Source of the DNA: Thermomicrobium sp. 4228-Ro
Lineage (GTDB): Bacteria > Chloroflexota > Chloroflexia > Thermomicrobiales > Thermomicrobiaceae
NCBI RefSeq assembly: GCF_026241205.1
Contig: NZ_JAPFQM010000001.1
Location: forward strand, 124,001 to 188,000
Direction: 5' to 3'
Length of the DNA: 64,000 bases
Positions within the stretch are counted from its first letter, which is position 1. Each line of letters begins with the position of its first letter. Positions 52,710-63,126 of this stretch are shown piece by piece. Position numbers and translations under genes: made by a program. The notes below the pieces were generated by a model that was not told the DNA's origin, did no database searches, and saw only the letters and a list, made by a program, of their open reading frames with translations.

Positions 52710-53395
52710 GGGAGAGTACTCCCAAGGGTCCAGCCGAGAGCGTGAGCGAGGGCTCGCCACCAGCGAACCAACGCTGAGACGAGCGCGAGCAACCCCACGA
52801 CGACCGGCCCAACCCATGCCCACCAGATACCTGGTTCACCTCCGACAACGATCGTACTCACCGCCAGTTCCGTCGCACCGATATTGCGTATTTCCACCGT
52901 GTGGACTCCCGGCTCGAGATCCTCAGCAACAGGAACTGTTACAACACGCGTCACCGAGCGCTCGAAATCCAACGTGACTTCCATGTCATGAGCCGACGAG
53001 ATGTCCGCGGCATCGTGCCTGATGCGTACCCGAACTGGACCAGCGTCGGGGCCGACGCGCACCGTGAGTGCGAGCGACGTCCCGACAAAACGGAAGCGCA
53101 GCCGGTCATCGAGGCTGCGCGTCGCCAGGAAACGGTTGTCGCCAACCGTTTGTACTACCCAGTCACCGCTCGTTTCGACGCGCTCATCTGGTACGGACAC
53201 CGTACCGGGTCGAATGACCGCTGCACTCGTATCCACATACACCGCGCTTTCGGTAGTCATGACTCGAGGCAGTACACTTAACCACCACACGAGTGCTGCC
53301 AGCAGTAGGACGACGCGGGCAGTCGCTTCCCACAGCGAGGGCCGTTCTCCACGCTGCCGCACCTCGTACTCAGCGGTGCTATCCTGCAACTGCAT
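52706..53395 (-). CDS. Unknown protein: beta-rich extracytoplasmic domain between two membrane helices
   Basis: A 229-residue protein I do not recognise. Helix 1 is VVLLLAALVWWLSVLP (residues about 28-43) and helix 2 is IWWAWVGPVVVGLLALVSAL (about 189-208). Between them lies about 145 residues of strand-rich sequence (DNRFLATRSLDDRLRFRFVG, VRVRIRHDAAD, LEPGVHTVEIRNIG) resembling jelly-roll carbohydrate-binding or galactose-binding folds, such as those attached to glycosidases. It opens the polysaccharide operon and overlaps the next gene by 4 bases, so a role in glycan binding or chain-length control is possible but unproven. Confidence 0.65.
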   Translation of the reverse strand: MQLQDSTAEYEVRQRGERPSLWEATARVVLLLAALVWWLSVLPRVMTTESAVYVDTSAAVIRPGTVSVPDERVETSGDWVVQTVGDNRFLATRSLDDRLRFRFVGTSLALTVRVGPDAGPVRVRIRHDAADISSAHDMEVTLDFERSVTRVVTVPVAEDLEPGVHTVEIRNIGATELAVSTIVVGGEPGIWWAWVGPVVVGLLALVSALVRWWRALAHALGWTLGSTLP

Positions 53396-53460
53396 ACGGT
53401 GGGCTACCTCCCGCCGTAGTGTAGCGTTTACGTCCGTGCTCGATCGAAGGGGAGTGACGG

Positions 53461-54336
53461 ATGGAGGCTCAGCTCGGCGTCTTGGGTGGTAGCGGACTCT
53501 ACCGAATGGCCGACCTTGAAGACGTCGAAGAGGTACGCATCACGACACCGTTCGGTGAACCGAGCGATACGATCACGATCGGTACCCTGCAAGGGCTACG
53601 CATCGCGTTCCTACCCCGGCATGGCCGAGCGCACCAGCATAGTCCCAGCCGCGTTCCTGCTCGCGCGAACTTTTGGGCGCTGAAGGCACTCGGCGTCCGC
53701 TGGGTGGTCTCGGTGAGCGCTGTCGGAAGTCTGCGTGAGGAAGTGCGCCCGCTCGACTTCGTCATACCGGATCAAGTGGTCGATCGCACGGTTCGACGGC
53801 CCCGTTCCTTCTTCGACGAGGAGGGCCCAGTCGTCCACGTCCCGCTCGACGAACCATTTTGCCCGGAACTCCGCGCTGCGCTGGTGCAGGCCGCGATCGC
53901 AGCCGGCCCACGGGTCCACGAGCGGGGCACTTATCTCTGCATCGAGGGTCCGCAATTCTCCACCAAGGCAGAGTCGCACCTCTACCGCTCCTGGGAAATG
54001 GATATCATCGGCATGACGGCCATGCCGGAGGTGCGGTTGGCGAGAGAAGCGGAACTCTGCTTCGCGATCCTCGCGCTCGTCACCGATTACGACGTGTGGC
54101 ACACCGCCGAAGAACCGGTGAGCGTCTCTGTCGTACTCGAGCGACTCCACCAGAACGTCGAGGCCGCACAACGCACGTTGCGTGAGCTCATTCCCCGATT
54201 GGAGCAGCTCCCGGGAACCTGTGCGTGCTCGTCTGCCTTGCAAAACGCCATCGTGACCAGGCCAGAAGCGGTCCCGCGTGACGTTCGCGAGCGGTACGCC
54301 TTGCTTCTGGGCAAGTATCTACCAGTTGAATCATGA
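53461..54336 (+). CDS. mtnP: S-methyl-5'-thioadenosine phosphorylase
   Basis: A 291-residue MTAP/PNP-family enzyme. Key parts are LGVLGGSGLYRM, FLPRHGRAHQHSPSRVPARA, VSVSAVGSLREEV, YLCIEGPQFSTKAES and DIIGMTAMPEVRLAREAELC. It splits methylthioadenosine with phosphate, recycling adenine and the methylthioribose unit left by polyamine or SAM metabolism. GAAGGGGAG lies before the ATG. The ftsW/rodA gene overlaps its stop by 4 bases, an unusual pairing with cell-wall genes. Confidence 0.93.
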   Translation: MEAQLGVLGGSGLYRMADLEDVEEVRITTPFGEPSDTITIGTLQGLRIAFLPRHGRAHQHSPSRVPARANFWALKALGVRWVVSVSAVGSLREEVRPLDFVIPDQVVDRTVRRPRSFFDEEGPVVHVPLDEPFCPELRAALVQAAIAAGPRVHERGTYLCIEGPQFSTKAESHLYRSWEMDIIGMTAMPEVRLAREAELCFAILALVTDYDVWHTAEEPVSVSVVLERLHQNVEAAQRTLRELIPRLEQLPGTCACSSALQNAIVTRPEAVPRDVRERYALLLGKYLPVES

Positions 54337-55634
54337 GTAGACTGCTGCGACCGCGGTGGCTCGAACTCCAGTTGCTCGTCGTTCCGGCAGCTGCATCGCT
54401 GGTCGGTTTGTTGACGATCTATCTCGCCCGGAACGGGCGTACGAGCTGGTCATGGGCAGATCTCACTGTCAGTTTGCTCTTCATCGGAGTAGTGTTTCTG
54501 ACGCACTTCTGGCTGACCCTTCTGAGAGTACGCTCCGATGAACTCCTGCTGCCGATCGTCGTGATGCTCAGCTGCCTCGGACTGCTGTTGAGTCAGCGGC
54601 TCGGACCGGCGATTCCACACGGTGGAGTCTGGGCCTCGTTGAGTCAACGTCAGCTCGTGTACCTTCTGGTGGCCTTCCTCGCCCTCGGGACGACCGTCGG
54701 ACTCGTGCGCCGATTCGAGGTCTTGAGACGGCTCCGCTACACGTGGGCCGTGACCGCTATCGCTTTGACGATCTTCACGATGCTCTTCGGTACCGATCTC
54801 GGATCCGGAGCCCGCTTGTGGATCGATCTGGGGCCGGTGACCGTTCAGCCCGGCGAAGTCGTCAAGGTCCTCCTCGTCCTGTTCTTGGCAGGGTATCTCG
54901 ACGACCACCGGGAACTGATCGCGAGCAGCTACCGGGTCGGTCCGTTCCGCTTGCCGCCCTTACCGTACCTGATTCCGCTCGTGGTCATGTGGGGGCTTTC
55001 CGTTCTGGTCGTCGTACTGCAGAACGATTTGGGAAATGCGCTGCTTCTGTTCGGTATTTTCCTGGTCATGCTGTATGTCGTCTCCGGGCGATCGCTCTAC
55101 GTCATCGCAGGTTCTCTCGCTTTTGCTGTGGCGGTCGCCATTGCCTTGCGCCTCTTTCCCCGGGTCGAGCAACGCGTGAGCATCTGGTTGAACCCCTGGT
55201 CAGATCCGACCGGCATCGGATTGCAGCCCGTACAGGCCGACCTCGCATTCGCGCATGGCCATCTGCTCGGCGCGGGTTGGGGTTTCGGGTATCCGCAAGC
55301 GATTCCGGTCGTAGCAACCGACTACGCCTTCGCAGCGATCGGGGAGGAGCTCGGTAGTCTCGGTAGCGTAGCAGTGATTGCCCTCTATCTTCTCCTCGTC
55401 ATGCGAGGCTTGTTCATCGCTGTCCGGATCCGCAATAGCTACGTCCGCTTGCTGAGCGTTGGCCTCGTCACCGTCCTCGGCTTACAAGCACTCATCATCC
55501 TGGCCGGTAATGTTCGACTCTTGCCACTCACCGGCATCACGCTGCCGTTCATCAGTGCGGGCGGGAGCTCGCTCATCACCAACTTCGTCATCATCGGCCT
55601 CTTGCTTCGCGCAAGTGAATTCGCACGGGATTGA
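54333..55634 (+). CDS. FtsW/RodA/SpoVE family peptidoglycan glycosyltransferase
   Basis: A 433-residue SEDS protein with about 10-12 helices. Characteristic segments are GSGARLWIDLGPVTVQPGEVVKV in outline, QNDLGNALLLFGIF, and TDYAFAAIGEELGSLG with the loop to LPLTGITLPFISAGGSSLI in outline. SEDS proteins polymerise lipid II with a partner class B PBP, encoded by the next gene three bases on. Division (FtsW) versus elongation (RodA) cannot be separated by motif alone. Confidence 0.93.
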   Translation: MSRLLRPRWLELQLLVVPAAASLVGLLTIYLARNGRTSWSWADLTVSLLFIGVVFLTHFWLTLLRVRSDELLLPIVVMLSCLGLLLSQRLGPAIPHGGVWASLSQRQLVYLLVAFLALGTTVGLVRRFEVLRRLRYTWAVTAIALTIFTMLFGTDLGSGARLWIDLGPVTVQPGEVVKVLLVLFLAGYLDDHRELIASSYRVGPFRLPPLPYLIPLVVMWGLSVLVVVLQNDLGNALLLFGIFLVMLYVVSGRSLYVIAGSLAFAVAVAIALRLFPRVEQRVSIWLNPWSDPTGIGLQPVQADLAFAHGHLLGAGWGFGYPQAIPVVATDYAFAAIGEELGSLGSVAVIALYLLLVMRGLFIAVRIRNSYVRLLSVGLVTVLGLQALIILAGNVRLLPLTGITLPFISAGGSSLITNFVIIGLLLRASEFARD

Positions 55635-55637
55635 ACT

Positions 55638-57281
55638 GTGATGTGGACGATTCTTCGGCCTGCCACCTTCATTGCAACGCTCCTGCTCATCGCCTACGGG
55701 GTAGCCATCACAGAGGACCGTGCCGATCCGCGCTGGCTCCTCGTTCTCAGCGTGATCGCTGTCCTGTGGTACGTCGCGCTCCGAACGCAGTTCAGTGCGC
55801 GGCTCGCGCGGAACGCTGCTCCGCTGATCCATGTCGCCCTGGTGCTATGCATCGGTTTTGGACTCGTGACAGTGCAGGTACTGCGAGCACAACTCCTCGA
55901 CCGAGACCGCATTCTGGCTCGAGCAGGGAATCCAGCCAGTGGTGTCGTCGATATCCGCCGATACGTGAGCGACCGACGCACAGAACGGGGACGCATTCTT
56001 TTCCGTGACGGCACGGTCATCGCACGCGATATCGTCCGTTCCGATGGAACGCGTGCACGCATCTACGAGGGAGTCGGCGCCTATCTGGCCGGATACTACT
56101 CGCCAGCGCTGTTCGGTGCTTCCGGCATCGAAGCTCGTTACGATGACACCCTGTCTGGCCATGCCGCGCTGACCTGGCAAACCTGGTTGGACGGCGTACT
56201 CCACCGGAACCAGCGTGGCAACGACGTCATTTTGAGCGTCGATCCGCGGCTTCAGGAACTCGGGCAGTCTCTCCTCGGTGACCGTTCAGGCGGCGCCGTC
56301 CTGTTGGACGCGAATTCGGGTGCTGTCCTCGCACTCGTCACTTCTCCCGGGTACGATCCCAATCGCCTGAGCGTTCCGCTCGGTGCATCGAAGGAGGAGG
56401 TCGAAGGCGCGCGCAGCTACTTCGACGCCTTGCAAGCCGACGGACGCGGTCCGCTGGTGCTGCGTCCGATTCAAGGACTCTATGTCCCAGGGTCGACGTT
56501 CAAGACCGTGACCGCCGCGGCTGCGTTCGAGTTCGGGATGGCCCGGCCTGATACGGTTTACCGCGACGATGGTGCACTGGCGATCGACTCACGCATCATC
56601 ATCGAACAGAACCGGCCAGATCCCAATCGGGTCAGCTACACCCTTCAGGAAGGCTATGGCTACTCCCTCAATGTGGTCTTCGCCCAAGTGGGCCTTCAGG
56701 TCGGCGCACAGCGCCTCGAGCAAATGGCCCGTGCGCTGGGATTCGGGGAAGCGATTCCGTTCGATTTGCCGGTCGTGCCGAGCCAGCTCGCTCGCTCCCC
56801 GGACTTTCTAACGAGCCAGGCCGGCATCGCGGAAACGGCCTTCGGGCAAGGCCAGTTGCTGGTCACGCCGATGCAGATGGCGCTCGTTGCCGCCGCAGTC
56901 GTCCGGGACGGTACGATTCCGCAGCCATATCTCGTGGAGGAAATCCGCCGTCCGGACGGTACGACTGTGCGGCGCCATCAGCCGGTGACATGGCGACGGG
57001 CGTTCAGCGACAGTACGGCGCAGGCCTTGCGGGACGTCATGGTCTGGTCAGTGGAGCACGGATACGCGAGTGGCGCACGCATCGAGGGTGCTGTCGTCGG
57101 CGGCAAAACCGGTACGGCCGAAGTTGGCAGCGGCGCTCCGCATGCGTGGTTCCTCGGGTTCGCCGAACGCGGTGACAAACGGATCGTAGTGGCAGTCGTC
57201 GTCGAGCACGGCGGCTCCGGCGCGCAGGTGGCCCTTCCGATCGGTCGCGCGTTGCTCGATGCGGCCCTCACGGGAGGATGA
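55638..57281 (+). CDS. Class B penicillin-binding protein (PbpA/FtsI-like transpeptidase)
   Basis: A 547-residue transpeptidase. Two N-terminal hydrophobic helices and a third (IHVALVLCIGFGLVTVQVL) precede an extracytoplasmic part. The active-site motifs are SxxK in PGSTFKTVTA, SxN in YSLNVVFA and KTG in GGKTGTAEVG. It cross-links peptides of new peptidoglycan and is the expected partner of the preceding SEDS protein. The region before the catalytic domain is shorter than in FtsI, closer to actinobacterial PbpA. There are no PASTA repeats. The start is GTG at 55638 or the adjacent ATG. Confidence 0.92.
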   Translation: MMWTILRPATFIATLLLIAYGVAITEDRADPRWLLVLSVIAVLWYVALRTQFSARLARNAAPLIHVALVLCIGFGLVTVQVLRAQLLDRDRILARAGNPASGVVDIRRYVSDRRTERGRILFRDGTVIARDIVRSDGTRARIYEGVGAYLAGYYSPALFGASGIEARYDDTLSGHAALTWQTWLDGVLHRNQRGNDVILSVDPRLQELGQSLLGDRSGGAVLLDANSGAVLALVTSPGYDPNRLSVPLGASKEEVEGARSYFDALQADGRGPLVLRPIQGLYVPGSTFKTVTAAAAFEFGMARPDTVYRDDGALAIDSRIIIEQNRPDPNRVSYTLQEGYGYSLNVVFAQVGLQVGAQRLEQMARALGFGEAIPFDLPVVPSQLARSPDFLTSQAGIAETAFGQGQLLVTPMQMALVAAAVVRDGTIPQPYLVEEIRRPDGTTVRRHQPVTWRRAFSDSTAQALRDVMVWSVEHGYASGARIEGAVVGGKTGTAEVGSGAPHAWFLGFAERGDKRIVVAVVVEHGGSGAQVALPIGRALLDAALTGG

Positions 57282-57303
57282 GCGGCCCAGCGGCTGCCAT
57301 TTT

Positions 57304-57312
57304 TGGTATACT
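57304..57312 (+). promoter_or_regulatory. Candidate extended -10 promoter before the zincin gene
   Basis: TGGTATACT is a very good extended -10 (TG, one base, TATACT). It is 27 bases before the GTG start of the small zincin and could drive the zincin-membrane protein-gyrB set. No good -35 is seen. Confidence 0.5.
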
Positions 57313-57339
57313 TGTTCGGGTTAATCGACAGGGGGTAGC

Positions 57340-57717
57340 GTGCCGGTTCTGGTGACGCGGCAGACATTCGAGCGTCTGGTCGCGGAAGTTCTCGAGACCC
57401 TACCGGAACCGTTTCGGCGAGCGCTCGACAATGTCACGATCGTGATCGAACGGGAACCAGGCATTCGCCATCGCCGACTGGTTGGGACGCGTGGTCGTAC
57501 CCTTTTCGGGCTCTACGAAGGCGTACCTCTCCCGGCGCGGACGAGTGCCTACAACATGGTCACACCGGATGTCATCACGCTATTTCAAGGGCCGCTCTGT
57601 CGAGCAGCACGGAACAGGGCAGAGCTCGCTCGCCTGGTACGCGAGACTGTTCTGCACGAGATCGCGCACTATTTCGGCATCAGCGACGAGCGACTCCAGG
57701 AGATGGGGCGCTACTGA
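57340..57717 (+). CDS. Small zincin-like metallopeptidase (DUF1025 family)
   Basis: A 125-residue protein. It has the zinc motif HEIAHYFGISDERL near the C-terminus (HExxH, with the last ligand likely in the following loop) and the family opening FERLVAEVLETLPEPFRRAL and NVTIVIEREP. These minimal zincins are widespread, but their substrate is unknown. The GTG start follows AGGGGG. It lies in the ftsW-gyrB stretch, and the next gene starts 14 bases on. Confidence 0.88.
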   Translation: MPVLVTRQTFERLVAEVLETLPEPFRRALDNVTIVIEREPGIRHRRLVGTRGRTLFGLYEGVPLPARTSAYNMVTPDVITLFQGPLCRAARNRAELARLVRETVLHEIAHYFGISDERLQEMGRY

Positions 57718-57731
57718 ACGGCGGGAGAAGA

Positions 57732-60631
<2,900 letters not shown>

Positions 60632-60649
60632 CAGGGGTGAACGCCCGAA

Positions 60650-60675
60650 AGCCGAGGCGGATTCCCGCCTCGGCT
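60650..60675. terminator. Bidirectional hairpin terminator between gyrB and HU
   Basis: A perfect 11-bp stem (AGCCGAGGCGG and complement) with an ATTC loop lies 18 bases after the gyrB stop and 31 before the end of the convergent HU gene. There is no T-run on either side. Confidence 0.75.
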
Positions 60676-60706
60676 CCACCCGAGCATAGTCTGCCCTGGG
60701 AGGGTT

Positions 60707-60985
60707 CTAACGACCAGCGACAGCCCGCTTGAGCTGCGTGCCAGGCCGGAAGCTGGGGCTCTTGCGCGCTGGAATCTCGATCGGCTCATTGGTGCGGGGA
60801 TTGCGTCCCCGACGGCGCGCACGCTCGCTGACGCGGAACGTTCCGAAGCCAGCGATGCTCACTTCCTCACCTTTGGCGAGCGCCTCTTGGATCGTCTGGA
60901 AGACGGCATTCACGATCGGCGCAACCTGGCTCTGCCGAGCATTCGTCCGGTCCGCTACCGCCTTGATGAGATCGCTTTTCCGCAT
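60707..60985 (-). CDS. HU-family DNA-binding protein
   Basis: A 92-residue nucleoid protein. The family opening is MRKSDLIKAVADRTN. EEVSIAGFGTFRVSERARRRGRNPRTNEPIEIPA in outline includes the conserved GFGTF and the RNPRT arm with the DNA-intercalating proline. HU bends and compacts DNA and acts as a dimer. The ATG follows AAGGGGG. It has its own promoter about 55 bases upstream. Confidence 0.95.
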   Translation of the reverse strand: MRKSDLIKAVADRTNARQSQVAPIVNAVFQTIQEALAKGEEVSIAGFGTFRVSERARRRGRNPRTNEPIEIPARKSPSFRPGTQLKRAVAGR

Positions 60986-61041
60986 GGCTCAACCCCCTTG
61001 TCGACCTTCCCAATCCCTGATCCCTACCAGAGATCACCGTC

Positions 61042-61069
61042 ACTATAGCACGAGCTGCGAATTTTGCAA
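61042..61069 (-). promoter_or_regulatory. Promoter of the HU gene
   Basis: On the minus strand, TTGCAA (61064-61069) and TATAGT (61042-61047) are 16 bases apart. They lie between the rRNA methyltransferase stop and the HU start, giving a leader of about 50 bases. Confidence 0.6.
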
Positions 61070-61080
61070 GAGGGGTGAGG

Positions 61081-61899
61081 CTACTCTCGGGTAGTGGCTT
61101 GTCGGGAAGCGTTGCGCCGTTGTCGCGCAGCCTCGAACAGAATGATCGATCCGGCAACCGCTGCGTTCAACGACTCCAGGCCGCCGCGCAAGGGAATGGC
61201 GACACGGTGGGTCGCGACGCGCTCAACTATTTCGCTCGTCCCATGTGCCTCGCTGCCGATGGCCAAGAGCGAGGGAGCAGTCCAGTCGACATCGTCGTAG
61301 GAGAGGCGAGCGCGTGGATCGGCGACGACCCATTGGACGACGGAACGGCCGACTTCGTGCAAACCGTCCGGTGTGAGCTCCTGAATCGGTAGACGGAAGT
61401 GCGCCCCAGCAGCAGCCCGTACGACTTTCGGGTTGTACGGATCGACCGTTCCGGGCATGAGCAGTACCGCGTGCGCACCTGCTCCGAGCGCTGAACGCAG
61501 TAGCGTCCCCAAGTTCCCAGGATCCTGCAGGCGATCGAGAAGCAACAGCAATGCGTGTTCTCGCTCGGGGAGACGAAACGGTAGTCGCGGCATCGGAAAG
61601 ACGGCCAGCACCGCTTGTGGAGTCACCGTTTCCGCAATGTACTCGAGCACTTCCTCACTGATCGGCACGAGGCGAACACCCAGTTCCTGTACGCGTTCCA
61701 CGATGCGCGCCTCGAGCGGCCCACAACGGGATGGAGCGTAATACAGCATCTGTGGTCGAGCCCCAGCGCTCAGTGCATCCGCGATGAGACGCGGTCCCTC
61801 TACGACAAACGCCCGCTCTCGCTCGCGCACTCGGCGCTCTCGCAGAGAACGGGCGAACTGAACGAGCGGATGCCTTCGACTCGTGATGACAGCACTCAC
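61081..61899 (-). CDS. SpoU/TrmH-family RNA 2'-O-ribose methyltransferase
   Basis: A 272-residue SPOUT methyltransferase. An N-terminal RNA-binding substrate domain ([19 protein letters not shown]) precedes three SAM-binding motifs: [24 protein letters not shown], and [18 protein letters not shown]. This is the RlmB/TsnR-like pattern, methylating a ribose in 23S rRNA or tRNA; the target base is unknown. The GTG start overlaps the rplT stop (GTGA), so it is translationally coupled to the ribosomal operon. Confidence 0.92.
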   Translation of the reverse strand: MSAVITSRRHPLVQFARSLRERRVRERERAFVVEGPRLIADALSAGARPQMLYYAPSRCGPLEARIVERVQELGVRLVPISEEVLEYIAETVTPQAVLAVFPMPRLPFRLPEREHALLLLLDRLQDPGNLGTLLRSALGAGAHAVLLMPGTVDPYNPKVVRAAAGAHFRLPIQELTPDGLHEVGRSVVQWVVADPRARLSYDDVDWTAPSLLAIGSEAHGTSEIVERVATHRVAIPLRGGLESLNAAVAGSIILFEAARQRRNASRQATTRE

Positions 61900-62249
61900 A
61901 GGGCCTGGCGTGCCACCTCGACGAGGCGACCGAACGCGGCCGGATCATGAACGGCGATGTCAGCGAGCATCTTGCGGTCGATTTCGACGCCAGCTCGCTT
62001 CAAGCCATGAATGAAATCGCGATAGGGTAAGCCGTGTTGCCGAGCAGCGGCGTTGATCCGCATGATCCAGAGGCGTCGGAACTCGCGTTTCCTCGCTCGG
62101 CGATCTCGGTACTGGTAGCGCAAGGCCTTGAGAACCGCTTCGTTCGCATGCCGATAGAGCTTACTGCGCCCGAGCTGATACCCCTTGGCGAGCTCCAGAA
62201 TCTTCTTGTGACGTCGATGTTTGGTGACCCCACGCTTGACACGAACCAT
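61896..62249 (-). CDS. rplT: 50S ribosomal protein L20
   Basis: A 117-residue L20, an early 23S rRNA-binding assembly protein. Clear family segments are [40 protein letters not shown] and [20 protein letters not shown]. In many bacteria L20 represses translation of its own operon by binding the mRNA; the leader was not analysed for such a site beyond visible hairpins. It follows rpmI by 24 bases. Confidence 0.98.
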   Translation of the reverse strand: MVRVKRGVTKHRRHKKILELAKGYQLGRSKLYRHANEAVLKALRYQYRDRRARKREFRRLWIMRINAAARQHGLPYRDFIHGLKRAGVEIDRKMLADIAVHDPAAFGRLVEVARQAL

Positions 62250-62273
62250 CGTACTTCCTCATCCCCCCGCTGG

Positions 62274-62474
62274 TCACCAGGCATACGGCAACAGCGGCCG
62301 AATGCGGTGCACATCCGATGGATGGACCGGAACCATCTTGTCGAAAGAACGCCGGACCCGCGGTGCCTTCTTCAGGCGGTTATGGTTCCGGGCATTGCGC
62401 ATGCGTAGCACTTTGCCGGAGCCAGTAATCTTGAAGCGCTTGGCCGCCGCCTTCTTCGTCTTCACCTTCGGCAT
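62274..62474 (-). CDS. rpmI: 50S ribosomal protein L35
   Basis: A 66-residue L35. The family opening MPKVKTKKAAAKRFKITGSG and the basic end (RVRRSFDKMVPVHPSDVHRI) are complete. It sits between infC (one base upstream) and rplT, the usual order of this operon. Confidence 0.97.
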   Translation of the reverse strand: MPKVKTKKAAAKRFKITGSGKVLRMRNARNHNRLKKAPRVRRSFDKMVPVHPSDVHRIRPLLPYAW

Positions 62475-62475
62475 G

Positions 62476-63030
62476 TCATCGCTCCTGTTCTGCTTCAGTA
62501 GGCCGTGTCAGATCACTCCGCCCGGGAGCCAGCACCATCACCAGTGTTCGCCCCTCGAGATGCGGTGCCTGTTCGACGATCGCTTTCGATCCGAGCGAAT
62601 CGAGCACGCGCTGAAGCACTCGCTCGCCGAGTTCCTGGTACACGATCTCCCGGCCACGGAACAACACCGACACTTTCACTTTCGCCCCATCAGCGAGAAA
62701 TTGCTGCATTTGCCGCACCTTCGTCTCGAGGTCGTGCGTGTCGATCCGTGGTCGCAGGCGGATCTCCTTGACTTCGATCGTCTTCTGGCGCTTGCGCGAC
62801 TCCCGCTCGCGACGGCTCTCTTCATACCGGTACTTGCCATAATCCATAATTCGGCAGACCGGTGGGTGGGCGTTCGGCTGAACTTCGACAAGGTCGAGGC
62901 CCCGCTCGCGGGCGAGTCGTAACGCCTCTTCGGTCCGGAAAATTCCGAGATTCTTGCCGGTCTCGTCGATCACGCGGACTTCCGGTACCCGGATCCGCTC
63001 GTTCACGCGCAACGGTCGTGTGGTACTGAT
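62476..63030 (-). CDS. infC: Translation initiation factor IF-3, predicted ATC start
   Basis: IF-3 of 184 residues, which keeps the 30S subunit free and checks start-codon pairing. The N-domain starts RPLRVNERIRVPEVRVIDE and includes NAHPPVCRIMDYGKYRYE; the C-domain includes KEIRLRPRIDTHDLETKVR and LFRGREIVYQELGERVL. No ATG exists near the N-terminus. A perfect AGGAGG (63037-63042) is six bases ahead of an ATC at 63030. An AUU/AUC start is known for infC and allows IF-3 to repress itself. A GTG eight codons downstream (63006) would remove the conserved beginning and has no suitable ribosome site. Confidence 0.9.
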   Translation of the reverse strand: MSTTRPLRVNERIRVPEVRVIDETGKNLGIFRTEEALRLARERGLDLVEVQPNAHPPVCRIMDYGKYRYEESRRERESRKRQKTIEVKEIRLRPRIDTHDLETKVRQMQQFLADGAKVKVSVLFRGREIVYQELGERVLQRVLDSLGSKAIVEQAPHLEGRTLVMVLAPGRSDLTRPTEAEQER

Positions 63031-63072
63031 CGTGACCCTCCTCGTTTCGAGGTCAGAGCCATACTTCCCCGT

Positions 63073-63091
63073 CGCCACGGTCGCCGTGGCG
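63073..63091 (-). promoter_or_regulatory. Hairpin at the 5' end of the infC leader
   Basis: CGCCACGG and CCGTGGCG pair across a three-base loop. The stem starts at the expected first transcribed base, seven bases after the -10. It may stabilise the mRNA or take part in control of the operon. Confidence 0.5.
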
Positions 63092-63097
63092 CTCTCG

Positions 63098-63126
63098 ATA
63101 GTAGCACGCACCGTCGAACAGGTCAA
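63098..63126 (-). promoter_or_regulatory. Promoter of the infC-rpmI-rplT operon
   Basis: On the minus strand, TTGACC (63121-63126) and TACTAT (63098-63103) are 17 bases apart. The -35 overlaps the 3' end of the upstream DUF2298 gene. The leader to the ATC start is about 60 bases. Confidence 0.7.
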
